A stretch of DNA of 21,987 nucleotides from a virus: IMG/VR virus record IMGVR_UViG_3300020074_000143, positions 1 to 21,987 of that record; one strand, given 5' to 3'. The notes below the pieces were generated by a model. The model had not been told where the DNA came from. It saw nothing but the letters and a program-made list of their open reading frames with translations, and did not search any database. This document shows, piece by piece, positions 13,794 to 21,217 of this stretch; the first letter of the stretch is position 1; each line of letters begins with the position of its first letter. The position numbers and the translations under genes were made by a program.

Positions 13794-13810
13794 TAGTTGG
13801 GGCTATAGAA
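13791..13810 (+). promoter_or_regulatory. Putative phage RNA polymerase promoter before dUTPase
   Basis: TAATAGTTGGGGCTATAGAA lies between the exonuclease stop and the dUTPase start. It shares AGTTGGGGCTA with the copies at 6558 and 11857. Aligned on CTATAGAA it matches the SP6 promoter at 13 of 20 positions, including CTATAG, where transcription of SP6 and T7 promoters starts at G. Start would be G13808, leaving a 23-nt leader with AAGGAT before ATG 13831. It would drive dUTPase, the reductase and possibly late genes. Confidence 0.55.
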
Positions 13811-13830
13811 TACAACCAAGGATAAGATAT

Positions 13831-14340
13831 ATGTCAACAGATAGTTATTATATCAGTTCAAACACCTTTTCAAACCCCACTGAGGTTTCAGCAGCAACCT
13901 ATGTTCACCAAAACTATAACGCTGTTAAGGTTAAATTAGAACAAAACGCAAAGCTACCAATGTTTCAAACGGCAATGTCCGTAGGGGCTGACCTAGCTTG
14001 CTTAAACGAGTTTACTTTACAATGTAATATGCCAACCCTGATTGATACAGGTGTTTCTTTAGAGTTACCTATAAACACAGCTGGTTTAGTTTATATTAGA
14101 TCCAGCGTAGCCTTAAGTGGTATTGTCTTAAGTAATGGTGTCGGTGTTATAGATCCTGATTACAGAGGTACAATTAAACTTATGTTAACAAATATATCAG
14201 GTGGTATAAAATCATTTTCTAAAGGTACAAGATTAGCCCAGTTAATTCTTACTCCAACCATATGTGCTAGATTTGTTGAAGTTACGAATCTTAATACTAC
14301 AGATAGAAATAATGGTGGGTTTGGATCAACTGGAGTTTAA
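13831..14340 (+). CDS. dut: dUTPase (trimeric dUTP diphosphatase)
   Basis: All five motifs of homotrimeric dUTPases are present in the 169-aa protein: I SVGADLACL (50-58), II IRSSVALSG (89-97), III NGVGVIDPDYRG (102-113) with Asp108 and Tyr111, IV KGTRLAQLIL (131-140), and V NNGGFGSTG (160-168). The enzyme turns dUTP into dUMP, keeping uracil out of DNA and feeding ThyX. The N-terminal 30 residues are an unrecognised Ser/Thr/Asn-rich extension. I chose ATG 13831 because it follows AAGGATAAG and comes just after the putative promoter. An upstream in-frame start at 13723 would overlap the exonuclease. The reductase gene starts one base after its stop. Confidence 0.95.
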   Translation: MSTDSYYISSNTFSNPTEVSAATYVHQNYNAVKVKLEQNAKLPMFQTAMSVGADLACLNEFTLQCNMPTLIDTGVSLELPINTAGLVYIRSSVALSGIVLSNGVGVIDPDYRGTIKLMLTNISGGIKSFSKGTRLAQLILTPTICARFVEVTNLNTTDRNNGGFGSTGV

Positions 14341-14341
14341 T

Positions 14342-16219
14342 ATGAATACATTTCAAGAATTTATAGCACTAAGTCGTTACTCAAGATGGCTACCAAATTT
14401 AGGTCGCCGTGAAACATGGGAAGAAACAGTAGAAAGATGGTGGTCTTTCTTTACAAACAAAGCACCCCAATTATTAGAAAGACCTGATATTAAATCAGCC
14501 ATTCTTAATCTAGAAGTTCTACCCAGTATGCGTGGTCTTATGACCGCTGGGGTTGCTTTAGAAAAAGATAATACAGCTTTATATAACTGTGCTTATATGG
14601 AGATTGATTCTCCCAAAGCATTCTGTGAACTAATGTATATCTTAATGTGTGGCACTGGTGTTGGCTATAGCGTTGAATCGCGTTGTGTAAATAAATTACC
14701 TCTCGTACCAACATCAATAGAAAAAGTTTGGGAAAAACCCATTGTTGTCGAAGACTCAAGAGAAGGTTGGTGTAACTCTTTAGAATCATTAATCACAAAT
14801 CTTTACAGTGGAGTTCATCCCAAGTGGGATACTTCTAAAGTTCGCAAAGCAGGCGAAAGACTGAAGACATTTGGTGGTCGAGCAAGTGGACCACAGCCCC
14901 TTGAAGAAGTGTTTAGATATGTAACACAATCATTTTACAAAGCACGAGGTCGCCACCTCAGTTCTCTAGAGTGTCATGACATCTGTTGTAAGATTGCCCA
15001 GTCTGTTATTGTGGGTGGTGTTCGTAGGTCTGCTATGATTTCACTGTCTGATCTATCAGATCGTGAGATGGCAAACTGTAAGTCTGGTGCTTGGTGGGAA
15101 ACGGCATCACACAGATCACTAGCAAATAACTCTGCTGTATATCAAGATCGACCTTCTATGGGGCAGTTCATGGAAGAGTGGTCTGATCTTTATAACTCGC
15201 ACTCAGGCGAACGTGGTATTTGTAACAGACAAGCCATGACTGATATTGCCAAAGCATCACACAGAGATACAGAAGAATATTTCTTTGGTACAAACCCTTG
15301 TTCAGAAATTATTCTACGACCCAATCAATTCTGTAATTTATCTACAGTTGTTGTTCGGGCTGATGATAATATAGAAACTTTAAATCGTAAGATTGAACAA
15401 GCTACTGTTATAGGTACAATCCAAAGTATGTTTACACATTTCCCATACTTAAGAAACTCTTGGGAAAAGAATTGTAAGGAAGAAAGATTGTTGGGTGTCA
15501 GTATGACTGGCATCTTTGATAACAAACTTATGTCTGGTAAAGAAGGTAGACCAAAGCTCAAGTATGTTTTGGAAGTTTTAAAAGAAACTACTGAATATAC
15601 TAATCTTGTTTGGTCTGATAAATTAGGTATCGCTCCTAGTAAATCAATCACGTGTATCAAGCCAGAAGGTACTACATCTTGTTTAGCAAACTCAGCGTCT
15701 GGGTTACACCCAAGATACTCTGAGTATTATTATAGACGTGTACGGTTGGATAAGAAAGATCCAATGTATGCTATGATGAGAGATCAAGGGGTTACGGTAG
15801 AGGATTGTGTAATGAATCCTGAGTCTACAGCTGTGTTTACATTTCCCCAAAGAGCAGAACTAGGTACACAAACCAGTGAAACACTAGGAGCAATGGAACA
15901 CCTACAGCTATGGTTAGACTATCAACAATTCTATTGTCACCATAAGCCTAGTATCACTGTGTCTTATACAGATGATGAGTTCTTAGAGATTGGTAACTGG
16001 GTTTGGAAAAACTTTGATAAGATATCAGGTATATCATTCTTACCCAAGTGTGACCATACATATGCTCAAGCTCCCTTTGAAACTATTGATGCTCGTACCT
16101 ATAACATGTCTCCAAAAGTTCTTGTAGATTTTTCTAAGTTAAAGGATTATGAGTTAAATGATACAACAACATCTTCACACTCTATGGCTTGTACGGCTGG
16201 GGGTTGTGAAATTATTTAA
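14342..16219 (+). CDS. nrdJ: Class II (adenosylcobalamin-dependent) ribonucleoside-triphosphate reductase
   Basis: The 625-aa protein matches monomeric B12-dependent reductases. SRYSRW and ETWEETVERW open the N-terminus. The substrate/redox cysteines are Cys83 (ALYNCAYME) and Cys331 (NQFCNLS). The radical site is NPCSE with Cys320 and Glu322, and the C-terminal CTAGGC pair is Cys617/Cys622. The 11-residue and 5-residue cysteine spacings equal those of the Lactobacillus leichmannii enzyme, which is longer (739 aa). It makes dNTPs from NTPs without oxygen but needs cobalamin, which the host must provide. ATG 14342 has GGAG upstream and lies one base after dUTPase. Similar viral class II reductases are known from marine podoviruses. 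Confidence 0.95.
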   Translation: MNTFQEFIALSRYSRWLPNLGRRETWEETVERWWSFFTNKAPQLLERPDIKSAILNLEVLPSMRGLMTAGVALEKDNTALYNCAYMEIDSPKAFCELMYILMCGTGVGYSVESRCVNKLPLVPTSIEKVWEKPIVVEDSREGWCNSLESLITNLYSGVHPKWDTSKVRKAGERLKTFGGRASGPQPLEEVFRYVTQSFYKARGRHLSSLECHDICCKIAQSVIVGGVRRSAMISLSDLSDREMANCKSGAWWETASHRSLANNSAVYQDRPSMGQFMEEWSDLYNSHSGERGICNRQAMTDIAKASHRDTEEYFFGTNPCSEIILRPNQFCNLSTVVVRADDNIETLNRKIEQATVIGTIQSMFTHFPYLRNSWEKNCKEERLLGVSMTGIFDNKLMSGKEGRPKLKYVLEVLKETTEYTNLVWSDKLGIAPSKSITCIKPEGTTSCLANSASGLHPRYSEYYYRRVRLDKKDPMYAMMRDQGVTVEDCVMNPESTAVFTFPQRAELGTQTSETLGAMEHLQLWLDYQQFYCHHKPSITVSYTDDEFLEIGNWVWKNFDKISGISFLPKCDHTYAQAPFETIDARTYNMSPKVLVDFSKLKDYELNDTTTSSHSMACTAGGCEII

Positions 16220-16230
16220 GAGGTATTACT

Positions 16231-17205
16231 ATGGCTTTATACAACGCTGATCGCGTAACTGATCGCGCACAACGAGAAGCTGATAATAGACAACAGATGG
16301 ATATAATAATGGCTGCGTATAACCGATACCTTGAAAACTTACAAGCACCTGTTGTATCAGGACCTATGCCAAGAACAGTGGTAGGTAAAAAACTTTATGA
16401 TACATTTAAACCTCAACAATTAGGGTCTGTTGGGTTTACAATTAAGGAAAGAGAAAGAAGTGCTGATGAGTTTTTATTTAATGCGCGTACTCCTGAAGAG
16501 TTGCTGACTATGGCTGGTATTAAAAAACCAGCTAATTGGAATCCCTACTATTATGCTTTTGAAAGAAACCCTTATACTAACATGGGGGAGCGAGTTATAA
16601 AAGAAACAGAAGATGATTATGCAAACAAACTAAAAGCTGCCAATAAACTATTTGAAAGTGCTAAAGCTACTTCATTGACAGGCGGCTCCAGTTTCTTTAA
16701 CTTTGCCAAATCTACTGAAGAAGAAGAACTAAATAAACGATATGACTTTAATAAATTCTTGCCAGGAATTACAGAAGAATTACAAAATAAATACAGCGCT
16801 TTGGGAGGTTATCAGCGTGGTTTACTAGCAAATGAAACCGTAGAAACCAGCGATGATGAAAAAGTTTTATTTAAAACTAACCCAGCAATGGCAGTAGAAG
16901 CTGAGATAAAAGCATTGCAAAGTACTTTTAAAGATATAACTAAAAAAATAAACGACGAGTTTACAAGATACAGCCAATCCCAAAGAAAATTAGGGTCATA
17001 TCAATCAGCCGCTTTATCTGAAGAACAGATGATGCAAGCTTTGGGTCAACAAATAAGATCCACCTATACTACCTTTGGAGGACAAGCAGAAGATTCCTAT
17101 ATAGGAAATCAATATATGTCTCCTATAGATAAAAATATTGATTTAGAAAACTTTAATATCCAAGACTATATGAGTGGTCTTCCAAAACCAAGGACAATAC
17201 AATGA
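16231..17205 (+). CDS. Hypothetical protein (324 aa) at the head of the structural region
   Basis: ATG 16231 follows AAGAGG. The protein begins MALYNADRVTDRAQREADNR, is polar with Lys, Glu, Gln and Asn in excess, and reads mostly as helices. Examples are ANKLKAANKLFESAKATSL, and a Gln-rich stretch with SEEQMMQALGQQIRSTYTTF. No membrane segment or enzyme motif is seen. The tail runs PIDKNIDLENFNIQDYMSG. It stands between nucleotide metabolism and portal genes, where T7-like phages carry small virion or assembly proteins, so a structural or assembly role is a reasonable guess. I recognise no family. Its stop overlaps the next gene (ATGA, 17202-17205). Confidence 0.7.
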   Translation: MALYNADRVTDRAQREADNRQQMDIIMAAYNRYLENLQAPVVSGPMPRTVVGKKLYDTFKPQQLGSVGFTIKERERSADEFLFNARTPEELLTMAGIKKPANWNPYYYAFERNPYTNMGERVIKETEDDYANKLKAANKLFESAKATSLTGGSSFFNFAKSTEEEELNKRYDFNKFLPGITEELQNKYSALGGYQRGLLANETVETSDDEKVLFKTNPAMAVEAEIKALQSTFKDITKKINDEFTRYSQSQRKLGSYQSAALSEEQMMQALGQQIRSTYTTFGGQAEDSYIGNQYMSPIDKNIDLENFNIQDYMSGLPKPRTIQ

Positions 17206-17432
17206 GCTTTCAAAACAATTTTAAACTAAGATTAAATACAAATATTTCAACGCTGTCTTCTTCAGACATTAGGTTAATTTTAAAAAATTTATATGAAGAA
17301 TTAGAAACACTTAAGACAGATATAGATACAATCAAAACACAAATGGATAAACAAGTAAATGAAACAAGAAATATATCCCAGGATAGACCCAAAGTTGGTA
17401 GACCTGTTGGAAAAGATGTATCCACCTCTTGA
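17202..17432 (+). CDS. Small coiled-coil protein (76 aa)
   Basis: The ATG at 17202 overlaps the preceding stop as ATGA. Residues from about 20 to 55 (SSDIRLILKNLYEELETLKT, then DIDTIKTQMDKQ) show heptad spacing of Leu/Ile typical of a coiled coil. The tail, DRPKVGRPVGKDVSTS, is basic and flexible. It has no recognised family. The gene overlaps the following one by 74 nt in another frame. An assembly chaperone or minor virion component would suit its place just before the portal, but this is inference. Confidence 0.6.
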   Translation: MSFQNNFKLRLNTNISTLSSSDIRLILKNLYEELETLKTDIDTIKTQMDKQVNETRNISQDRPKVGRPVGKDVSTS

Positions 17433-17565
17433 GTATGATCCTGAATTAACCTCGGAACAATGGACACGCAAGTGTTCTTTTAGGGCTGGTCAAATAGAAT
17501 TGATAAGTAAATTAAAAACAATATGTAACAAACAAAAAGAATCTGGAGGTACTTATGGGTGGTAG
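17359..17565 (+). CDS. Small hypothetical protein (68 aa), long overlap with the preceding gene
   Basis: The frame from ATG 17359 encodes MKQEIYPRIDPKLVDLLEKM, followed by YPPLEYDPELTSEQW and a helical tail (RKCSFRAGQIELISKLKTI). The N-terminal part reads as genuine protein (DPKLVDLLEKMYPP), so the 74-nt overlap with the coiled-coil gene seems real. An internal ATG at 17416 would shrink the overlap to 17 nt and cannot be excluded. The stop lies inside the next gene by 11 nt. No family is assigned, but the position before the portal suggests virion assembly. Confidence 0.6.
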   Translation: MKQEIYPRIDPKLVDLLEKMYPPLEYDPELTSEQWTRKCSFRAGQIELISKLKTICNKQKESGGTYGW

Positions 17566-17896
17566 TCCATCTATTTCGGGAGGTATGACATTTTCCGAAC
17601 AACAACAATTGTTAAGGGAAGAAAGAGAATTCCAAGCACAACAAGAAGCTCAACGAAGAACTGATGCTGAAGCTGCGGAAGCTAGACGAGTAGCTAGAGA
17701 AGCAGCAGAGCGTACTAGAATTAAACAAGAAGAAGAAAAACAAATTCAAGCAGCAACACAAGCAGAACAAGAAGCTATTGCAGAAGCAAACGCGCAAGCT
17801 GAAGCTGGTCAACAACAGGGTATGGCTGGTTCAAATGTGTCTAACTTAGATTTCTTTTCTTCCCTATATACAGGTATGAGTACACCAGGTACATAA
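17555..17896 (+). CDS. Ala/Glu/Gln-rich coiled-coil protein upstream of the portal (113 aa)
   Basis: ATG 17555 follows GGAGG at good spacing. The protein starts MGGSPSISGGMTFSEQQQ. From about residue 14 to 90 it forms a long charged helix rich in Glu, Ala, Gln and Arg (REEREFQAQQEAQRR, then AEAAEARRVAREAAER), ending in a Gly/Ser tail (NVSNLDFFSSLYTGMSTPGT). By place it corresponds to the small tail-assembly or virion gene (T7 gp7.3 region) that precedes the portal, but I see no sequence identity to gp7.3. The low-complexity helix makes database matches unreliable. The gene ends one base before the portal start. Confidence 0.65.
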   Translation: MGGSPSISGGMTFSEQQQLLREEREFQAQQEAQRRTDAEAAEARRVAREAAERTRIKQEEEKQIQAATQAEQEAIAEANAQAEAGQQQGMAGSNVSNLDFFSSLYTGMSTPGT

Positions 17897-17897
17897 T

Positions 17898-19481
17898 ATG
17901 AAAAATTCTTTAGCAGATAGATTTTCTAGATTACACTCAAACCGAAACTCTAAACTTGTTAGATCAAGGTATTGTGCTGCATTAACCATTCCATCTCTAC
18001 TACCTCCAGAGGGGTGGACCGAAGAACAAATGCTGCCCCAACCCTTTTCTTCAGTTGGTTCGCGGGGGGTTACTTCTTTAGCTAGTAGAATGTTGTCTGC
18101 TATGATGCCTGTAAACGATACACCATTCTTTAAATTTAATCTTAAGTCTGGTGTTGATCCTTCTGTTGAAATAAAAGCATACCTTGAAACTTTATGTTAC
18201 CAAGTATATAGAAGATTGTCATCTACCAATCTAAGAGAAGTTGTATATCAAGCTATTCAATCATTGATTGTTGTTGGAGATTCTTTAATACATTTAGAAG
18301 ATGATTATAAGTTTAGATCCACACGACTAGATCATTATGTAGTTCAACGAGCTGTTGATGGTTCTGTTCAAGAAATTATTTTTATAGAATATGCTTTACA
18401 AAATGAAGATGCTATTTCATATCAAATGTTTGGTGTAGAAAAACAAGGATATGAAAAACAGTTCTGTCAACTAATGTTAAACAAAGATGGTAATTGGGAT
18501 TATAGAAAAGAAAATGCAGATGGTGATTTATTAGCTGAAGGTGTTTATGAAATTGCCCCCATGTCTATCTTAAGATGGTATGGTGTAGCAGGTGAAAACT
18601 ATGGTAGATCCCATTGTGAAGATACCCTTGGTGATCTTCAGTCTTTAGATTCATATACCAAAGCAATGCTTGATGGTATGGCTGCTTCTACGGCATTCTG
18701 GATGTGCCTAGATCCCAGTGGTATCACGGAGATTGATGACGTAGCCAGTCAATCTAATGGCTCTTGGGTCCCTGCTAGAAGAGAAGATGTGTTCGTGTTG
18801 TCCCCCAGTCAAACAATGAACACTCAAATTTCAGCAGCACAAACAGCAGTGGAAGTTATGCGTCGTGAGATTGGTCAGGCTTTCCTAATGTCTGCTAGTG
18901 CTATCCCTAGTGGAGACAGGGTTACTGCTACTGCTGTTAGAATGATTGGTTCAGAATTAGAAACCATTCTTGGCGGTGCGTTCTCTGCCATAGCTAGGGA
19001 TTTACTTGAACCCATTATTAAGAGAACGGTTTTCTTAATGATTGAAGATGGTTCTTTAGATAAAAGAATGTACGACCAATTCTTTAACAAAGACGGTACA
19101 TTAAACATCGAAGTTGTTACTGGTTTACAAGCTTTATCTAGAGATACAGACTTACAGAAACTAATGCAAATGGGAGAAATGGTTCGCAACCTTCCTGAGT
19201 CTGCTCTTAGTTCCTTTAAGTGGTCTGAATATGCTAAAGCATTGATATCTTCCTTAGGGTTTGATTCAAGAAATTGGGTTATCTCTGAAGAAGAACAACA
19301 ACAAATGATGCAACAACGACAAGCTCAAGAACAAATGTTGCAACAGCAACAACTTACACAACAAACATTGGCTAAAGCTGGTACTGCTGCTGCAATGCAA
19401 GACATAGAGCAAACAGGTGGTCAAGGTGTTGCTAATGTATTACAAAACGCTGGCGTTGATATGTCAGCATTCCAAGGATAA
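17898..19481 (+). CDS. Portal (head-tail connector) protein, T7 gp8-like
   Basis: The 527-aa length is close to T7 gp8 (536). The N-terminus has the family's helical opening and Pro-rich turn (RYCAALTIPSLLPPEGW) followed by QPFSSVGSRGVTSLASRML, the conserved region of podovirus connectors. Further marks are the long TAVEVMRREIGQAFLM segment and SGDRVTATAVRMIGSELETI, seen in T7-type portals, and a Gln-rich C-terminal helix (EEQQQMMQQRQAQEQML). Twelve copies form the ring through which DNA enters and leaves the capsid and where the tail attaches. It marks the start of the morphogenesis genes. The start at 17898 has only a weak ribosome-binding site (AGG). Confidence 0.95.
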   Translation: MKNSLADRFSRLHSNRNSKLVRSRYCAALTIPSLLPPEGWTEEQMLPQPFSSVGSRGVTSLASRMLSAMMPVNDTPFFKFNLKSGVDPSVEIKAYLETLCYQVYRRLSSTNLREVVYQAIQSLIVVGDSLIHLEDDYKFRSTRLDHYVVQRAVDGSVQEIIFIEYALQNEDAISYQMFGVEKQGYEKQFCQLMLNKDGNWDYRKENADGDLLAEGVYEIAPMSILRWYGVAGENYGRSHCEDTLGDLQSLDSYTKAMLDGMAASTAFWMCLDPSGITEIDDVASQSNGSWVPARREDVFVLSPSQTMNTQISAAQTAVEVMRREIGQAFLMSASAIPSGDRVTATAVRMIGSELETILGGAFSAIARDLLEPIIKRTVFLMIEDGSLDKRMYDQFFNKDGTLNIEVVTGLQALSRDTDLQKLMQMGEMVRNLPESALSSFKWSEYAKALISSLGFDSRNWVISEEEQQQMMQQRQAQEQMLQQQQLTQQTLAKAGTAAAMQDIEQTGGQGVANVLQNAGVDMSAFQG

Positions 19482-19485
19482 TATT

Positions 19486-19620
19486 ATGGCTAGTAAAAAA
19501 GATGCTTGTTATCACAAAGTAAAATCTAGATATACTAAATGGCCTTCAGCTTATGCAAGCGGTGCTTTAGTTAAATGTCGAAAAGTTGGTGCTAAAAATT
19601 GGGGTAAAGGAAAAAAATAA
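19486..19620 (+). CDS. Small basic protein with the KWPSAYASGALVKCRK motif (44 aa)
   Basis: ATG 19486 follows AAGGA. The peptide MASKKDACYHKVKSRYTKWP continues SAYASGALVKCRKVGAKNWG. I recognise this pattern (Y-x-K-WPSAYASGALVKCRK-x-GA-x-NWG) from many small proteins of marine phages and large algal viruses, none with a known role. It has two Cys and 11 Lys. It is the first of four consecutive small basic genes between portal and scaffold, where T7 has none. An upstream in-frame start at 19417 would overlap the portal and is not supported. DNA binding or virion packaging is a guess. Confidence 0.75.
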   Translation: MASKKDACYHKVKSRYTKWPSAYASGALVKCRKVGAKNWGKGKK

Positions 19621-19621
19621 T

Positions 19622-19921
19622 ATGGCAAAGAAATTAGATAAAGCTAGTATGCCTTGTAATAAACCCCGCAAGTCTCCTAACCCCAATAAAAAAAGGGTTG
19701 TTAAAGCTTGTGCTAATGGTAAAGAAAAGATAATTCACTATGGTGCTACGGGTTATGGTCACAACTATAGCGCCGGTGCTAGAAAATCTTTTAAAGCTAG
19801 GCATAAATGTGATTCAGCTACCAACAAACTATCCGCTAGATACTGGGCTTGTAAGAATTTATGGGCTGGGTCTGGTGGCTCTAAGTCATCTTGCCCTAAA
19901 AACAGAAAGTGTAAAAAGTAA
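19622..19921 (+). CDS. Small basic Cys-rich protein (99 aa)
   Basis: ATG 19622, one base after the previous stop, gives a very basic protein with six Cys. The middle, KKRVVKACANGKEKIIHYGA, followed by GYGHNYSAGARKSFKARHKC and ARYWACKNLWAG, is a pattern I recognise from small conserved proteins of marine phages and other aquatic viruses. It has no established function. The regularly placed Cys and His could bind zinc, but no standard finger spacing is certain. It shares its last base with the next gene, so all four small proteins are likely co-translated with the portal and scaffold. Confidence 0.75.
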   Translation: MAKKLDKASMPCNKPRKSPNPNKKRVVKACANGKEKIIHYGATGYGHNYSAGARKSFKARHKCDSATNKLSARYWACKNLWAGSGGSKSSCPKNRKCKK

Positions 19922-20145
19922 TGGCAAAGAAAAAAGCTGATTTTTCTTTAGAAAAAAAGAAAGGTTTACACGGTTGGTTTTCTCGAAACAATGGTAAGGG
20001 TTGGATTAACTGTAAGACAGGAGGACCATGCGGTCGTTCCAAGGCTGGTAAAGGTTCTTATCCTGCTTGCCGTCCAACTAAATCAATGTGTACAGCTAAA
20101 GGTGTTCGTGCTAAGAAATCCGGTAAGAGAGTATCTTGGAAATGA
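19921..20145 (+). CDS. Small basic Cys-containing protein (GLHGWF...CKTGGPCGR type, 74 aa)
   Basis: The protein contains KKGLHGWFSRNNGKGWINCK followed by TGGPCGR and YPACRPTKSMC. I know this pattern (GL-x-x-WF...GW-x-[DN]CKTG-x-PCGR...YPACRPT) as a conserved domain of aquatic phages and algal viruses. I believe it is classed among the DUF58xx families, but I cannot confirm the number. It carries four Cys and is strongly basic. Its role is unknown; Cys-Cys spacing suggests a small metal- or disulphide-stabilised fold. The start overlaps the preceding stop and the end overlaps the next small gene (ATGA, 20142-20145). Confidence 0.78.
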   Translation: MAKKKADFSLEKKKGLHGWFSRNNGKGWINCKTGGPCGRSKAGKGSYPACRPTKSMCTAKGVRAKKSGKRVSWK

Positions 20146-20249
20146 AAACTAAATTTAAATGTAATTGTGGTACAACAACCAGATTGACTGGTAAACATGC
20201 ACAAGCCAAGGTCAATCCTAAGGCTACTAGCAAAACAAAGAAAGGTTAA
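20142..20249 (+). CDS. 35-aa Lys-rich peptide with CxC motif
   Basis: The ATG overlaps the preceding stop as ATGA and the frame ends at TAA 20247-20249, two bases before the scaffold start. The sequence is MKTKFKCNCGTTTRLTGKHA, then a Lys-rich tail (KATSKTKKG). The N-terminal KFKCNCG resembles one half of a zinc ribbon, with His19 a possible further ligand. The frame exactly fills what would otherwise be an empty gap, and coupling is by ATGA, so I think it is real. No family is recognised. Confidence 0.6.
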   Translation: MKTKFKCNCGTTTRLTGKHAQAKVNPKATSKTKKG

Positions 20250-20251
20250 GA

Positions 20252-21217
20252 ATGACAGATAGTGAAGAGACTCCAGAATTTGAATATCAAGCAGAACAAC
20301 CTGAATCTCAGGCTCAAACTGATCTTAAAAATTCGGAACAATCCCTAGTTTCTACTGAGCAAGATGTACAGAATGCTAAAGAAAGACTTGCATTTGAAGC
20401 TTATGTTAAAAACAATGGTAACAAGATTCCCGAAAACTTTAAAGATGCGGGTGCTTGGTTTGATAGTTTAAAAAATGCACAACGGGAATATACCAAGTCA
20501 CGACAAGAGTTGGCTGCACTAAAGAATCAATATGCTGAACAAGGTTCTGTAAATAAACAATATAAAGAACCAACTCCAGAACCACCGAAAGTTGTTGAAG
20601 ATACAACTAAGCCTATTCCAGAAGTTCTCAGGATTCCAAAACAAGAAACACCTCCTGAGGCACCTCCCCAAGTTTCTCCCTCCGTTAGCGAGGCTGATTG
20701 GAAAAGCTGGACTGTTGAGTATGCAACTCAGGGTACACTTAGCGATGCTACCCAAGCTATAATCAGAGAAAAAACTAAGTTGCCTGAATATGTTATTAAC
20801 GAGTACATGACAGGTCAAAAAGCTAAACTTGAAATGGCTTACAGTAAAGCAGCAGATGTTATTGGTGGTAGGGAACAATTGAATAAGCTGTTTACATGGG
20901 CTAGTAAGAATCTTACTCAGCCAGAACAAGACAGTATGAATGCTTCTTTAGCTAGTCCTAATTGGGAAATTGCTTTGATGGGTCTTAACAGCATGTATGA
21001 TAAGAAGAATCCAAACATGCGAAGAACAGAACCAGCAACAACACCAACTACAAATAAACCTTCTATAGCTAATACCCAAGTTCCCGATATGCCCTATAGG
21101 ACAAAAAGGGAATTCTCAAGTGAAAGAAACAATCCAAGGTTTGCAACAGATGCTAAGTTTAGAGCAGCCGTTGAAAGGCGAATGATGCAAACTGACTTTA
21201 ATAAACTACAACCATAA
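20252..21217 (+). CDS. Scaffolding protein (T7 gp9-like)
   Basis: The 321-aa length (T7 gp9 is 307), place between portal and major capsid genes, and composition all fit a podovirus scaffold. The N-terminus is very acidic (MTDSEETPEFEYQAEQPESQ). A helical Gln/Glu/Lys-rich body follows, then a Pro-rich linker (PTPEPPKVVEDTTKPIPEV). The C-terminus is basic and Arg-rich (ERNNPRFATDAKFRAAVERR), as expected for the part that binds capsid subunits. Scaffold proteins guide procapsid assembly and leave on DNA packaging. Sequence identity in this family is low, so the call depends mainly on context. ATG 20252 follows a purine-rich AAAGAAAGG. Confidence 0.85.
   Translation: MTDSEETPEFEYQAEQPESQAQTDLKNSEQSLVSTEQDVQNAKERLAFEAYVKNNGNKIPENFKDAGAWFDSLKNAQREYTKSRQELAALKNQYAEQGSVNKQYKEPTPEPPKVVEDTTKPIPEVLRIPKQETPPEAPPQVSPSVSEADWKSWTVEYATQGTLSDATQAIIREKTKLPEYVINEYMTGQKAKLEMAYSKAADVIGGREQLNKLFTWASKNLTQPEQDSMNASLASPNWEIALMGLNSMYDKKNPNMRRTEPATTPTTNKPSIANTQVPDMPYRTKREFSSERNNPRFATDAKFRAAVERRMMQTDFNKLQP

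Noticed and set aside
17600-17820. Low-complexity Gln/Glu/Ala DNA as a tandem repeat or CRISPR-like array
   Set aside because: There is no repeat unit of constant length; it is codon bias of a long charged helix. No CRISPR array or insertion sequence was seen in the window.
18875-19189. Minus-strand open frame of 104 codons inside the portal gene
   Set aside because: It is opposite a well-recognised portal gene, has no ribosome-binding site or motif, and every supported gene is on the plus strand.
19594-19613. AAAATTGGGGTAAAGG near the end of the 44-aa basic protein gene as a promoter copy
   Set aside because: It needs a deleted base to align and is explained by Lys/Trp/Gly codons of KNWGKGKK.
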